18,652 bases of DNA from DATJFQ01 sp035495555 (lineage in GTDB: Bacteria > Acidobacteriota > Vicinamibacteria > Vicinamibacterales > 2-12-FULL-66-21), in the NCBI GenBank assembly GCA_035495555.1, contig DATJFQ010000033.1, positions 1 through 18,652 on the forward strand, read 5' to 3'. Below, in pieces: positions 1 through 8,618 of the stretch. Below the pieces are notes generated by a model that saw only the letters and a program-made list of their open reading frames with translations, made no database searches and was not told the DNA's origin. A program made the position numbers and the translations under genes. Position 1 is the first letter of the stretch. Each line of letters opens with the position of its first letter.

Positions 1-1605
1 GAAGCGTCGGGACAGCGGCAGGTGCCGCAGCGCTGGAAGGATGCCGAAGCGTACGTGTCGGATTCGTGGAAAGCCACCGACCGCATGACGGTTGACTTCG
101 GAATCCGCTACTCGCTCTTCCTCAATCCGTACGCAGCGGACGACCGCATCATGAGCTTCGATCCGGCGGTCTACAGCGCGGCGCTCGGCACCGATCCGTG
201 TAACGGACTGCTGGAGCCAGCCGGCACGAACTGGTGCAAGGAGGCGGGCCTGCTCGGAGGCACCGTCGCGTCGAACCGCTCGCTCGTGCCGCAGGACAAG
301 AACAACTTCGCGCCGCGGGTGGGCGTCGCGTGGGACATCAACGGCGACGGAAAGTCGGCGGTTCGCGCAGGGCTCGGGGAATTCTACCTGCGGGAGCGCC
401 TCAGTCCCGGGTTGAACATCGGGAACAATCCACCGTTCATCAAGACGGTGACCGGCCTCCGCACGCTCGATACGAACGCGGATCCGTGCGGCTGCTTCGG
501 CACGACGCTGGGCGTCCCCAAGGCCGGCCGCGAGCAGGCCGCGAAGACGCCGCACAACTGGCAGTGGAACTTCTCGTATCAGCGCGAGATCTTCGCGCAT
601 ACGACGTGGGACGTCGGCTACGTTGGCAACAAGGGACTCGATCTCCTCACCTCGGCCGATATCAACCAGGTGCTGCCGGGCGACATCGATCACGACGGCG
701 TCGACGACCGCTTGGAATACGCCAGCGCGGCGAGCGGGAGCCCGCCCGCGGTCCGGCCGTACGGATTCGGCGATCAGCGGATCACGTTCTGGCAGCACAC
801 CGGCCATTCGATGTATCACTCGTTGCAGACGCAAGTGATCAGCCGGTGGGGCGCCTCGCAGTTCCAGGCGTCGTACACGCTGTCGCGCACGCGCGCCAAC
901 GTGCCGCTCGACAACAGCGACGGCAACCTGTCGGCGAACGAGTCGCGACTCGACCTCGCGAACCCGGCTGCGGACGACGGCTACGCCAATACCGATCGCC
1001 GGCACGTCTTCAACGCCGCGCTCGTGCTCGCCGGGCCGACGATGGAAGGGCAGCACGGAATGAAGGCGGCGCTCCTCGGCGGCTGGGAGATGGGCACGAT
1101 CGTCCAGGCGGCATCCGGCCAGGCGGTCACCGTCTTCACCGGGTCGGTCCCGGGCCTCAACGGCGGTCCGTCGGGAACTGGATATCCCGACAACCAGCGT
1201 CCCAACATGACGGGCACTGACTGCCGCGCGAACGATTCGAACAACCCGGAGCAGATCCTCAATCCGGCCGCGGTCACGCTGGTCGGATTCCAGCTCGGCT
1301 CGATTGGCAATGAACAGCGGGGGGCGTGCCGCGGACCCGGGTTCTTCCAGACGGACATGTCGTTCTACAAGACCATGCGCGCGACCTCGCACACGCAGCT
1401 CCAACTGCGGTTCGAGATCTTCAACCTGTTCAACAACACGAACTTCCTGTCGCAGGGTCTGAACAATACGATGAATCTGTCATCGGTCACGCTGGATCCG
1501 ACCGGGACGAAGATCACGGCGTTCACGCCGGCAGGCAACTTCGGGCAGGCGACGCGCACGCGCGACCCGAGACAGATGCAATTCGGGTTGAAATTCATCT
1601 TCTAG
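1..1605 (+). CDS. TonB-dependent receptor (Oar-like), C-terminal part, 5' truncated by the window
   Basis: This is an outer-membrane beta-barrel that would import or bind a ligand using TonB energy. The frame is open from base 1 with no stop, so the gene begins upstream; 534 residues are visible. The signal peptide, any carboxypeptidase-regulatory-like domain and the plug are not in view. Barrel features are alternating aromatic/polar strands (for example 'VDFGIRYSLF'), the 'DINGDGKSAVRAGLG' segment typical of acidobacterial receptors, the 'ASGQAVTVFTG' region and the ending 'QFGLKFIF' with the terminal aromatic expected of an outer-membrane barrel. Seven cysteines lie in predicted loops, two of them as 'CGC', suggesting loop disulfides. 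A calcium-loop-like 'DIDHDGVDD' stretch lies near 685-710. The ligand cannot be deduced. The GH3 enzyme downstream suggests, without proving, a glycan-related role. Confidence 0.9.
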   Translation, partial: EASGQRQVPQRWKDAEAYVSDSWKATDRMTVDFGIRYSLFLNPYAADDRIMSFDPAVYSAALGTDPCNGLLEPAGTNWCKEAGLLGGTVASNRSLVPQDKNNFAPRVGVAWDINGDGKSAVRAGLGEFYLRERLSPGLNIGNNPPFIKTVTGLRTLDTNADPCGCFGTTLGVPKAGREQAAKTPHNWQWNFSYQREIFAHTTWDVGYVGNKGLDLLTSADINQVLPGDIDHDGVDDRLEYASAASGSPPAVRPYGFGDQRITFWQHTGHSMYHSLQTQVISRWGASQFQASYTLSRTRANVPLDNSDGNLSANESRLDLANPAADDGYANTDRRHVFNAALVLAGPTMEGQHGMKAALLGGWEMGTIVQAASGQAVTVFTGSVPGLNGGPSGTGYPDNQRPNMTGTDCRANDSNNPEQILNPAAVTLVGFQLGSIGNEQRGACRGPGFFQTDMSFYKTMRATSHTQLQLRFEIFNLFNNTNFLSQGLNNTMNLSSVTLDPTGTKITAFTPAGNFGQATRTRDPRQMQFGLKFIF

Positions 1606-1631
1606 CAAAGATCGCAAAGATCGGAAAGATT
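1606..1631. repeat. Short tandem repeat CAAAGATCG
   Basis: Directly after the receptor stop codon, the 9-base unit CAAAGATCG occurs twice in tandem (1606-1614, 1615-1623) and is followed by a degenerate third copy, GAAAGATT (1624-1631). It is AT-richer than the surrounding coding DNA. Its function is unknown; it may be slippage-derived low-complexity sequence. Confidence 0.6.
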
Positions 1632-1674
1632 CAGGAATGCGACGACCGAGAATCTGAGGATCTGACACACCCAG

Positions 1675-1708
1675 CCCCGCAGGGGACCCGGACACCGCCC
1701 GGGTTCCC
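1675..1708 (+). terminator. Candidate G/C stem-loop between receptor and GH3 gene
   Basis: GGGACCCGG (1683-1691) pairs with CCGGGTTCCC (1699-1708) with one bulged base and a 7-base loop. An alternative small hairpin, CCCC-GCA-GGGG (1675-1685), uses part of the same left arm, so the two are mutually exclusive. There is no T-tract after either stem, so a classical intrinsic terminator is not shown. It may be an attenuating or RNA-stabilising structure, or chance in GC-rich DNA. Confidence 0.3.
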
Positions 1709-1736
1709 TGGCTCGACACCTTTGCTTCCGAACATC

Positions 1737-4019
1737 ATGCGCTCTGTCCTCTTTGTCGTGGCCGCGATCTCGATCGCCGCCGCTCAGACGCCGACGGCTC
1801 CGGCCAATGCGGATAGCGATGTGTTTCTGCAGGCGCAGCGCCACGCGCCGCCGCCACTGTCGACGGCGGATGCCGCCCGCATCGACGATCTCCTGCGTCA
1901 GATGACCGTCAAAGAGAAAGTCGGGCAGATGACGCAGCTCGAGATCGGCATGATCACCGATGGGCAGGATGCCAACCTCGTCATCAACCCGCAGAAGCTG
2001 CAGAAGGCGGTGGTCGAGTACGGCGTCGGGTCGATCCTCAACGTGAAGGACACGGCGCTCACGCCGGCGAAGTGGCACGAGCTGATTTCCGCGATTCAGC
2101 AGGCCGCGGCATCTACGCGTCTGAGAATTCCCGTCATCTACGGCATCGACACGATTCACGGCGCGAACTACGTCGCCGGCGCCACGCTGTTCCCGCAGCC
2201 GCTCGGGATGGCCGCGACCTGGGACCCCGAGCTGATGAAGCAGACGTCGGAAATTGCGGCGCGGGAGACGCGCGCGGTCGGGATCCCATGGAATTTCTCA
2301 CCCGTACTCGACATCGGCCGCCAGCCGCTCTGGCCGCGGCTCTACGAGACGTTCGGTGAAGATCCGTACCTCGCTACCATCATGGGCGCGGCAACGATCC
2401 GCGGCTACCAGGGGGAGGACCCCGCGGCGCCGACAGCCGTCGCCGCAACGCTGAAACATTACGTCGGCTACAGCTTTCCGACGAGCGGACACGATCGCAC
2501 GCCTGCGCTGATTCCCGAACGGACGTTGCGCGAGTACTTCCTGCCTACCTTCGCGGGCGGCGTGCGCGCCGGCGCGTTGTCGGTGATGGTGAACTCGTCC
2601 GAGGTGAACGGCATTCCCGGCCACGTGAACAAGCATCTGCTGACCGATGTGCTGCGCGGCGAGCTCGGGTTCGACGGCGTCGTGGTGTCGGACTGGGAGG
2701 ACATCAAGAAGCTGGTGAGCACGCATCACTCGTCCGCCACGGAAAAGGACGCGACACGGGATGCGATCCTTGCGGGCATCGACATGAGCATGGTTCCGAG
2801 CGACTACAGCTTCAGCGACCTGCTCGTGCAGCTCGTCGATGAAGGCGCCGTGCCGACGTCGCGCATCGACGAGGCGGTGCGGCGCATTCTGACGATGAAA
2901 GCGCGCGTGGGGTTGTTCGCGCCGGGCGCGGAGCGGCCCACGGCGACGGAGATCGGCAGCGCAGCGTCGCGGGCGGTGGCGCGCCGGGCGGCGCAGGAAT
3001 CGATCGTCCTCGAGAAGAACACGTCGACGCTGCTGCCGCTCAGGGCAGGCGCGCGCGTGCTCGTGACCGGGCCGACCGCCGATTCGCTGCCATCGCTCGA
3101 CAACGGCTGGACGATCACCTGGCAAGGCGATCGCCCCCAGCTGTATCCCGCCGACCGCCACACGATTCGCGCGGCCGTGTCGGCGCGGCTCGGCGAGCGC
3201 GCCACGTATGTGCCCGGCGCGACGTTCGACAAGGAGCAGGACGTGGCCCAGGCGGCAACAGCCGCAGCGCAAGCCGACGCTGTGGTCCTGTGTCTTGGCG
3301 AGCTGTCGTACGCGGAGACGCCCGGCAACATCGACGACCTCTCGCTCCCGCCCGCGCAGCTCCGGCTCGCCGAGGCCGTGCTCGCAGCGGGGAAGCCCGT
3401 CGTGCTGGTGATGGTCGAAGGGCGGCCGCGCATCATCAGCACGATCGCGGATCGTGCCGCGGCGATCGTCGTCGCGCTCAACCCGGGGCTCGAAGGGGGC
3501 GACGCGATTGCCGACGTCTTGTTTGGCAACGTCAACCCGAGCGGTCGGCTGCCGCTCACGTATCCACGGGCACCGAACGCGCTCCTGACGTACGACCACA
3601 AGGCCTTCGAGGAACAGGACACCTCGTTCGGCCTGAAGGCGTTTCATCCACAGTTCGAATTCGGCTCAGGCCTCTCGTATACGACGTTTACCTACACGAA
3701 CCTGATCGTGTCGCCCGATGCCTCGACGTTCGATCGCGGTGCGGAGGCATCCGTAACGGTGCGCAACACCGGCTCTCGCGCCGGCACCGAAGTCGTGCAG
3801 TTGTTCGTCGCTGACAAGGTCGCCAGCGTCACGCCGCCCGTCAAGCGGTTGCGAAAGTTCGTACGCGTCGATCTGGCGCCCGGCCAGGCGCGTACAATTT
3901 CCTTCCATCTGTCGAGCGATGACCTGTCGTTCATCGGCCTCGACAACAAGCCCGTCGTCGAACCGGGCACGTTCACGGTGATGGTCGGCGGCCTCACGCA
4001 TGACCTCATCATGAAATGA
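1737..4019 (+). CDS. Secreted glycoside hydrolase family 3 (beta-glucosidase type)
   Basis: The product is a 760-residue exo-acting enzyme expected to remove terminal beta-linked sugars in the periplasm or outside the cell. Residues 1-17 form a signal peptide ending 'IAAAQ'. The GH3 N-terminal barrel spans about 45-385 and contains 'KEKVGQMTQ', 'KHYVGYS' and the nucleophile motif 'VVVSDWEDI' with Asp319. The alpha/beta sandwich domain spans about 410-635; in 'GELSYAETPGN', Glu527 is the likely acid/base by analogy with ExoI/BglX-like members. A fibronectin-III-like domain follows at about 668-755. Length and three-domain order are normal for secreted GH3 enzymes. I chose the ATG at 1737 because the signal peptide begins there, although the frame is open back to 1326 inside the receptor gene. 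No clear Shine-Dalgarno precedes it. The usual 'IVLLKN' reads 'IVLEKN' here. The exact sugar specificity cannot be read from sequence. Confidence 0.93.
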   Translation: MRSVLFVVAAISIAAAQTPTAPANADSDVFLQAQRHAPPPLSTADAARIDDLLRQMTVKEKVGQMTQLEIGMITDGQDANLVINPQKLQKAVVEYGVGSILNVKDTALTPAKWHELISAIQQAAASTRLRIPVIYGIDTIHGANYVAGATLFPQPLGMAATWDPELMKQTSEIAARETRAVGIPWNFSPVLDIGRQPLWPRLYETFGEDPYLATIMGAATIRGYQGEDPAAPTAVAATLKHYVGYSFPTSGHDRTPALIPERTLREYFLPTFAGGVRAGALSVMVNSSEVNGIPGHVNKHLLTDVLRGELGFDGVVVSDWEDIKKLVSTHHSSATEKDATRDAILAGIDMSMVPSDYSFSDLLVQLVDEGAVPTSRIDEAVRRILTMKARVGLFAPGAERPTATEIGSAASRAVARRAAQESIVLEKNTSTLLPLRAGARVLVTGPTADSLPSLDNGWTITWQGDRPQLYPADRHTIRAAVSARLGERATYVPGATFDKEQDVAQAATAAAQADAVVLCLGELSYAETPGNIDDLSLPPAQLRLAEAVLAAGKPVVLVMVEGRPRIISTIADRAAAIVVALNPGLEGGDAIADVLFGNVNPSGRLPLTYPRAPNALLTYDHKAFEEQDTSFGLKAFHPQFEFGSGLSYTTFTYTNLIVSPDASTFDRGAEASVTVRNTGSRAGTEVVQLFVADKVASVTPPVKRLRKFVRVDLAPGQARTISFHLSSDDLSFIGLDNKPVVEPGTFTVMVGGLTHDLIMK

Positions 4020-4083
4020 CCTCAGGTCTTGACCCCCGCGGTCGAGCGGCATACGCTTGCGGCTTCGCCTCCGCGGAACTGGA

Positions 4084-6930
4084 ATGACTCACCACTGGCT
4101 GGGAACCCGCGCTGCGCGGTATGCCGCAGGAGTGTTTCTGCTGCTCCTGAACACGGCCTATCTCGCCGCGTTCGCCACTCCGAGTCTTTTCTATTACTCC
4201 AACGTCGTCCTGCACATCGCGCTTGGCGTGCTGCTCGCCGTGCTGCTCGCGCGTGAATTCGTCCGCGCACGCCGGGATATTCCGATGTGGCTGCAGCTCG
4301 CGGCGGCGGTGCTCGCGGCGGGAACGGCGGTGGGCGGAGCGATCGCGGTCGTCGGGGCTGCGGGGCCTTTGCGGTGGCTCTTGCCTGTGCACATCACGTT
4401 GATGCTGGCGGGGCTGGTGCCGTGGCTGATGTGGGGCGCGTGGGTCGCCGGCCGCCGGGTCGCGTCGCCGCAGCGCGTTGCGCTCGGGGCCGCCTATGCC
4501 GTGACGATCGCTGCCGCCGTGGGGGCACCGGTCGTCGTGATGCGCGGAGGAGCCGCCGACCAGGCGCGGTATCAGATCCGGAATCCCGGCACCGTTCCGG
4601 CGGAAATGGCCGGCGAAGGCGCGGGGCCGACCAGTCCGTTTTTCCCGTCGTCGGCCGACACGAACGTGCACCGCACGATTCCGTCGAATTTCTTCATGAC
4701 GAACGAAAGCTGCGGGCGGTGTCACACCGACATCTACCAGCAGTGGAAATCGTCGATGCACCACTTCTCGTCGTTCAACAATCAGTGGTACCGCAAGTCG
4801 ATCGAGTACATGCAGGACACGATCGGCACGCAGCCCTCGAAATGGTGCGCGGGCTGCCACGACCACGCCGTCTTCTTCAACGGCCGGTTCGAGACGCCGA
4901 TCAAGCAGCAGATCGACACGCCCGAAGCGCAGGCTGGACTCGCGTGTACGTCATGCCACGCGATTACCGCGGTGCACAGCACGATGGGTCAGGGGAATTT
5001 CGACATCGAATACCCCCCGCTCCACGATCTCGCCGCGAGCAACAATCCCTTCCTCCGATTCGCTCACGATCAGCTCACGTACATCGACCCGGAGCCGCAC
5101 CGCGAGATTTTCCTGAAACCGTTCCACAAGGAGCAGGCGGCGGAATTCTGCTCGGCGTGCCACAAGGTGCACCTCGATGTTCCGGTGAACAGTTATCGCT
5201 GGACGCGCGGGTTCAACGAATACGACAACTGGCAGGCGTCGGGCATCTCAGGGGAGGGCGCGCGCTCCTTCTATTACCCACCGGCATCGCAGACCTGCAG
5301 TGACTGCCACATGCCGCTCGTGAAATCGAACGATCCGGCTGCGCGGAACGGGTTCGTGCGTTCGCATCGATTCGCGGCGGCCAATACGGCCATTCCGTTC
5401 GTGAACCACGACACCGACCAGCTCGCCGCGGCGCAGAATTTCCTCGAGGCCGGCGCGGTCTCGGTCGACGTGTTCGGCATCGTCCGGGGCGCACTGCCGG
5501 CGTCCGTCGAAACGAAATCGCGCGCCGATGCCGAGCCGCAGGCGGCGAGCACCTTCGCGGTCGGCGAGGAGTCGATGAATTACGGTTCGACGAAGGCGCT
5601 GCTGGCACCAGCCGCCGACGTGCTGGCCCCGATCGACAAGGTCGACGCCGCGGTCCATCCGGGCGATTCTGTCCGCGTCGAGGTCGTCGTGCGTACGAGA
5701 AAAGTCGGGCACTTCTTTCCGGGCGGCACGGTCGACGCGTTCGATGTGTGGGTGGAACTCGAAGCGGTGGACGACAGCGGACGCGTGATCTTCCACAGCG
5801 GGGAAGCGGCAGACGAGGGGAAGGGCCCCGTCGATCCCGGTGCGCACTTCTATCGCAGCCTGCTGCTCGACGAGCACGGCAATCAGATCAACAAGCGAAA
5901 CGCCTGGGCGGCGCGAACCGTGGCCTACGTGCACCTTATTCCGCCAGGCGCCGCGGACACGATTCACTACCGGGTCAATATCCCGCAGGACGTTTCCGGC
6001 ACCATTCATCTCACGGCGCGCGTGAACTATCGCAAGTTCTCATGGTGGAACACCCAGTGGGCGTTCGCCGGCGTGCCCGACCCGACGGCCGGCGGCGGGG
6101 TCTCGACGTCGTACGACGATCGCAAGTGGCAGTTCACGGGTTCCACCGCGCACGTCTCGGGGGCGATCAAGGCCATTCCGGCGATCCCGACGACGGTGAT
6201 GGCGAGCGGCACGGGCTCGCTGCGCGTCGTTCCGGCCGGTCAGCCGCTCCCGGCAGACACACCGCTGATGACGCCAAAGGTTCGCGAGCGGTGGAACGAC
6301 TACGGCATCGGCCTGCTCCTCCAGGGCGATCTCAGGAACGCAGAAGCGGCGTTCCTGAAGGTCACGCAAATGGAGCCGGGGTATGCGGACGGCTGGGTGA
6401 ACGTCGGGCGCGCGCGGCTGCAGGAAGGCGATATCGACGGGGCGGAGCAGGTGCTGCGGCGCGCGCTGCAGGTCGACGCGAATCTCGCGAAGACGCACTT
6501 CTTTCTGGGCGTCGTACTGAAGACCGACGGGCGGTATGCGGAGGCCCTTCAACATCTGCAGCGCGCGGCGGACTTGTATCCGCGCGATCGCGTCGTACGC
6601 AACCAACTCGGGCGGGTGCTGTTCCTGCAGCGGCAGTTTGCGCCGGCGCGCGAGCAGTTCCTGAAAGTGCTGGCGATCGACCCGGAGGACCTGCAGGCGC
6701 ACTACAACCTGATGTTGTGCGCGCAGGGCATCGGGGATTCCGAGACCGTGGCGCGCGAACGTACGCTGTACAACCGTTTCAAAGCAGACGAGGCCTCGCA
6801 GGCGCTGACGGGGACGTATCGCCAACTGCACCCCGAAGACAACAACGAACGACAGCAGATCCACGAACATACCAACGCGCCTCGAGCGGCAGCGTCGTAT
6901 CGGGCAACGAATCCTGGGGCGCAGCGGTGA
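4084..6930 (+). CDS. Membrane-anchored multihaem c-type cytochrome with C-terminal TPR domain
   Basis: The product is a 948-residue predicted electron-transfer protein. Five hydrophobic helices (about 13-33, 40-58, 69-92, 100-122, 132-153) anchor it. With the N-terminus inside, five crossings place the rest in the periplasm, where c-haems are attached. Five CXXCH sites follow: CGRCH 210, CAGCH 255, CTSCH 288, CSACH 356 and CSDCH 405, in a layout like cytochrome c554-type proteins. A beta-rich segment with 'GHFFPGGT' (His543) spans about 520-680. TPR repeats run from about 732 to 905, and a His-rich tail contains 'IHEH'. The ATG at 4084 is used; a TTG at 4057 in frame would add nine residues with no better ribosome site. 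The gene ends in TGATG, overlapping the next start by one base, so it opens a translationally coupled operon. Redox partner and substrate are unknown. Confidence 0.88.
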   Translation: MTHHWLGTRAARYAAGVFLLLLNTAYLAAFATPSLFYYSNVVLHIALGVLLAVLLAREFVRARRDIPMWLQLAAAVLAAGTAVGGAIAVVGAAGPLRWLLPVHITLMLAGLVPWLMWGAWVAGRRVASPQRVALGAAYAVTIAAAVGAPVVVMRGGAADQARYQIRNPGTVPAEMAGEGAGPTSPFFPSSADTNVHRTIPSNFFMTNESCGRCHTDIYQQWKSSMHHFSSFNNQWYRKSIEYMQDTIGTQPSKWCAGCHDHAVFFNGRFETPIKQQIDTPEAQAGLACTSCHAITAVHSTMGQGNFDIEYPPLHDLAASNNPFLRFAHDQLTYIDPEPHREIFLKPFHKEQAAEFCSACHKVHLDVPVNSYRWTRGFNEYDNWQASGISGEGARSFYYPPASQTCSDCHMPLVKSNDPAARNGFVRSHRFAAANTAIPFVNHDTDQLAAAQNFLEAGAVSVDVFGIVRGALPASVETKSRADAEPQAASTFAVGEESMNYGSTKALLAPAADVLAPIDKVDAAVHPGDSVRVEVVVRTRKVGHFFPGGTVDAFDVWVELEAVDDSGRVIFHSGEAADEGKGPVDPGAHFYRSLLLDEHGNQINKRNAWAARTVAYVHLIPPGAADTIHYRVNIPQDVSGTIHLTARVNYRKFSWWNTQWAFAGVPDPTAGGGVSTSYDDRKWQFTGSTAHVSGAIKAIPAIPTTVMASGTGSLRVVPAGQPLPADTPLMTPKVRERWNDYGIGLLLQGDLRNAEAAFLKVTQMEPGYADGWVNVGRARLQEGDIDGAEQVLRRALQVDANLAKTHFFLGVVLKTDGRYAEALQHLQRAADLYPRDRVVRNQLGRVLFLQRQFAPAREQFLKVLAIDPEDLQAHYNLMLCAQGIGDSETVARERTLYNRFKADEASQALTGTYRQLHPEDNNERQQIHEHTNAPRAAASYRATNPGAQR

Positions 6931-8618
6931 TGTACCGACAGGGCTCCGCGGCCGTGGCCGTCATAGCGGCATCGGTTGTTGTGGGCGCCGGGGCGCCGGC
7001 GACGCACCTGAATTTCACCGACATTACCCAGCGTGCCGGCATCCGCTTCGTGCACGACAACGGCGCATTCGGCAAGAAGTATCTGCCCGAAACGATGGGG
7101 TCCGGGGTCGTCTTCTTCGATGCCGACGGCGACGGCTGGCCGGACCTGTTTTTCGTCGATTCCATGGCGTGGCCGGGGCGCCCGGCGGCGCGGTCCGTCT
7201 CGACGCTGTATCGCAACAATCACGATGGCACCTTCACCGACGTGACGCGCCGCTCCGGACTCGCCGTGCCGATGTACGGGATCGGCGCCGCGGCGGCGGA
7301 CTACGACAACGATGGCGCAGTGGATCTCTATGTCACCGCGCTCGGCGCCAACCATTTGTTCCGCAACCTCGGGCAGGGCCGCTTCCAGGATGTCACCGCA
7401 GCCGCCGGCGTCGGCGATTCCGGATTTTCGACGAGCGCCGTCTGGTTCGATTACGACAACGACGGCAGGCTCGACCTGTATGTCGCGAACTACGTGCAGT
7501 GGTCGCCAGACAAAGATCTCTACTGCACGCTCGACGGAAAGGCGAAATCGTATTGCACGCCCGAGTCGTACAAAGGGGCAAGCGGCACGCTGTACCACAA
7601 CCGCGGCAACGGCACGTTCGAGGACGTGACGCGCAAGGCGGGCCTGTTCGACCCCGCATCGAAGGCGCTCGGCGTGGCAATGTTCGACTACGATCGCGAC
7701 GGCTGGATGGATCTCTTCATCGCCAACGACACCCAGCCAAACCGCCTCTATCGCAACAAAGGCGACGGCACGTTCGAAGACGTCGCGGTCACGGCCGGCG
7801 TGGCGTTCGATGAAGCAGGCGTGGCGCGCGCCGGCATGGGCGTCGATGCCGCCGACTACGACGGCTCCGGACGCCCCAGCCTCATTATTGGAAATTTCTC
7901 GAACCAGATGATGTCGCTGTACAGCAACGAGGGAAACGGCCTGTTCATCGACGAAGCCCCCGCGTCCAGCCTCGGCCGCGCCTCGATGCTCACGCTGACG
8001 TTCGGTTGTTTCTTTTTCGACGCCGATCTCGACGGATGGCCCGACATTCTCGCGGCAAACGGGCATGTATCGGACGACGTGAATCACGTGCAGAAGGACG
8101 TGACCTACGCCGAAGCGCCGCAGTTGTTCCGCAATCTCGGTCAGCGCAAGTTCGAGGACGTCAGCAGCCGCGCCGGTGAAGCGTTCCGGCAGCCGATGGT
8201 TGCGCGCGGCGCAGCGTATGCGGACATCGATGGCGACGGCGACCTCGACCTGGCGTTTTCAACCAACGGTGGACCCGCGAAGCTGCTCCGAAACGACGGC
8301 GGCAACGCGAACCACTGGCTCAGGGTCCACACGATTGGAACCGTGTCCAACCGCGACGGCATCGGCGCGCAGGTGTCGATCACGACGACTGGCGGCGCGA
8401 AACGATGGGCGCTCGTCAAGACGGGATCGAGCTACGCGTCCCAGAGTGAGCTCCCGATCACCTTCGGGCTCGGGAGCGACACGTCCGTCGCGGCCATCGA
8501 GGTGCGCTGGCCCACTGGAAAAGTGGATCGCGTCGGCATCACACCGGCAGGGCAGGACGTCACGATCCAGGAAGGCCGAGGGGTGGTCCACCCATCCCGC
8601 ATCACCTCGTCGCGATGA
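6930..8618 (+). CDS. Exported CRTAC1-family protein: FG-GAP/VCBS repeats plus ASPIC/UnbV domain
   Basis: The product has 562 residues. A signal-peptide-like N-terminus (about 1-24) precedes 'LNFTDITQRAGI', the usual opening of bacterial CRTAC1 proteins. Seven Asp-rich calcium-loop motifs follow: 'DADGDGWPD', 'DYDNDGAVD', 'DYDNDGRLD', 'DYDRDGWMD', 'DYDGSGRPS' (degenerate), 'DADLDGWPD' and 'DIDGDGDLD'. They are consistent with a calcium-stabilised FG-GAP/VCBS beta-propeller. The ASPIC/UnbV domain covers about 460-530 and includes 'NRDGIGAQV' and 'ITFGLG'. Two close cysteines ('YCTLDGKAKSYC') probably form a disulfide. Its ATG overlaps the TGA of the cytochrome gene, and its own stop overlaps the next start (ATGA), so its product is probably made in fixed ratio with both neighbours. 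The family has no settled biochemical function; extracytoplasmic binding or scaffolding is an inference. Confidence 0.9.
   Translation: MYRQGSAAVAVIAASVVVGAGAPATHLNFTDITQRAGIRFVHDNGAFGKKYLPETMGSGVVFFDADGDGWPDLFFVDSMAWPGRPAARSVSTLYRNNHDGTFTDVTRRSGLAVPMYGIGAAAADYDNDGAVDLYVTALGANHLFRNLGQGRFQDVTAAAGVGDSGFSTSAVWFDYDNDGRLDLYVANYVQWSPDKDLYCTLDGKAKSYCTPESYKGASGTLYHNRGNGTFEDVTRKAGLFDPASKALGVAMFDYDRDGWMDLFIANDTQPNRLYRNKGDGTFEDVAVTAGVAFDEAGVARAGMGVDAADYDGSGRPSLIIGNFSNQMMSLYSNEGNGLFIDEAPASSLGRASMLTLTFGCFFFDADLDGWPDILAANGHVSDDVNHVQKDVTYAEAPQLFRNLGQRKFEDVSSRAGEAFRQPMVARGAAYADIDGDGDLDLAFSTNGGPAKLLRNDGGNANHWLRVHTIGTVSNRDGIGAQVSITTTGGAKRWALVKTGSSYASQSELPITFGLGSDTSVAAIEVRWPTGKVDRVGITPAGQDVTIQEGRGVVHPSRITSSR

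Noticed and set aside
2298..3647. Long minus-strand open frame of ~449 codons opposite the GH3 gene
   Set aside because: The translation is Arg/His-rich low-complexity sequence with no motif. It is the expected antisense shadow of a GC-rich gene whose plus-strand product is unmistakable.
4018..4028. Small palindrome GACCTCAGGTC at the end of the GH3 gene
   Set aside because: The arms are only five bases with a one-base centre and no T-tract, too weak to call a terminator or operator.
6702..8087. Minus-strand open frame of ~461 codons opposite the cytochrome end and the CRTAC1 gene
   Set aside because: It crosses the boundary of two well-supported plus-strand genes and shows only Val/Arg/Glu-rich shadow composition.
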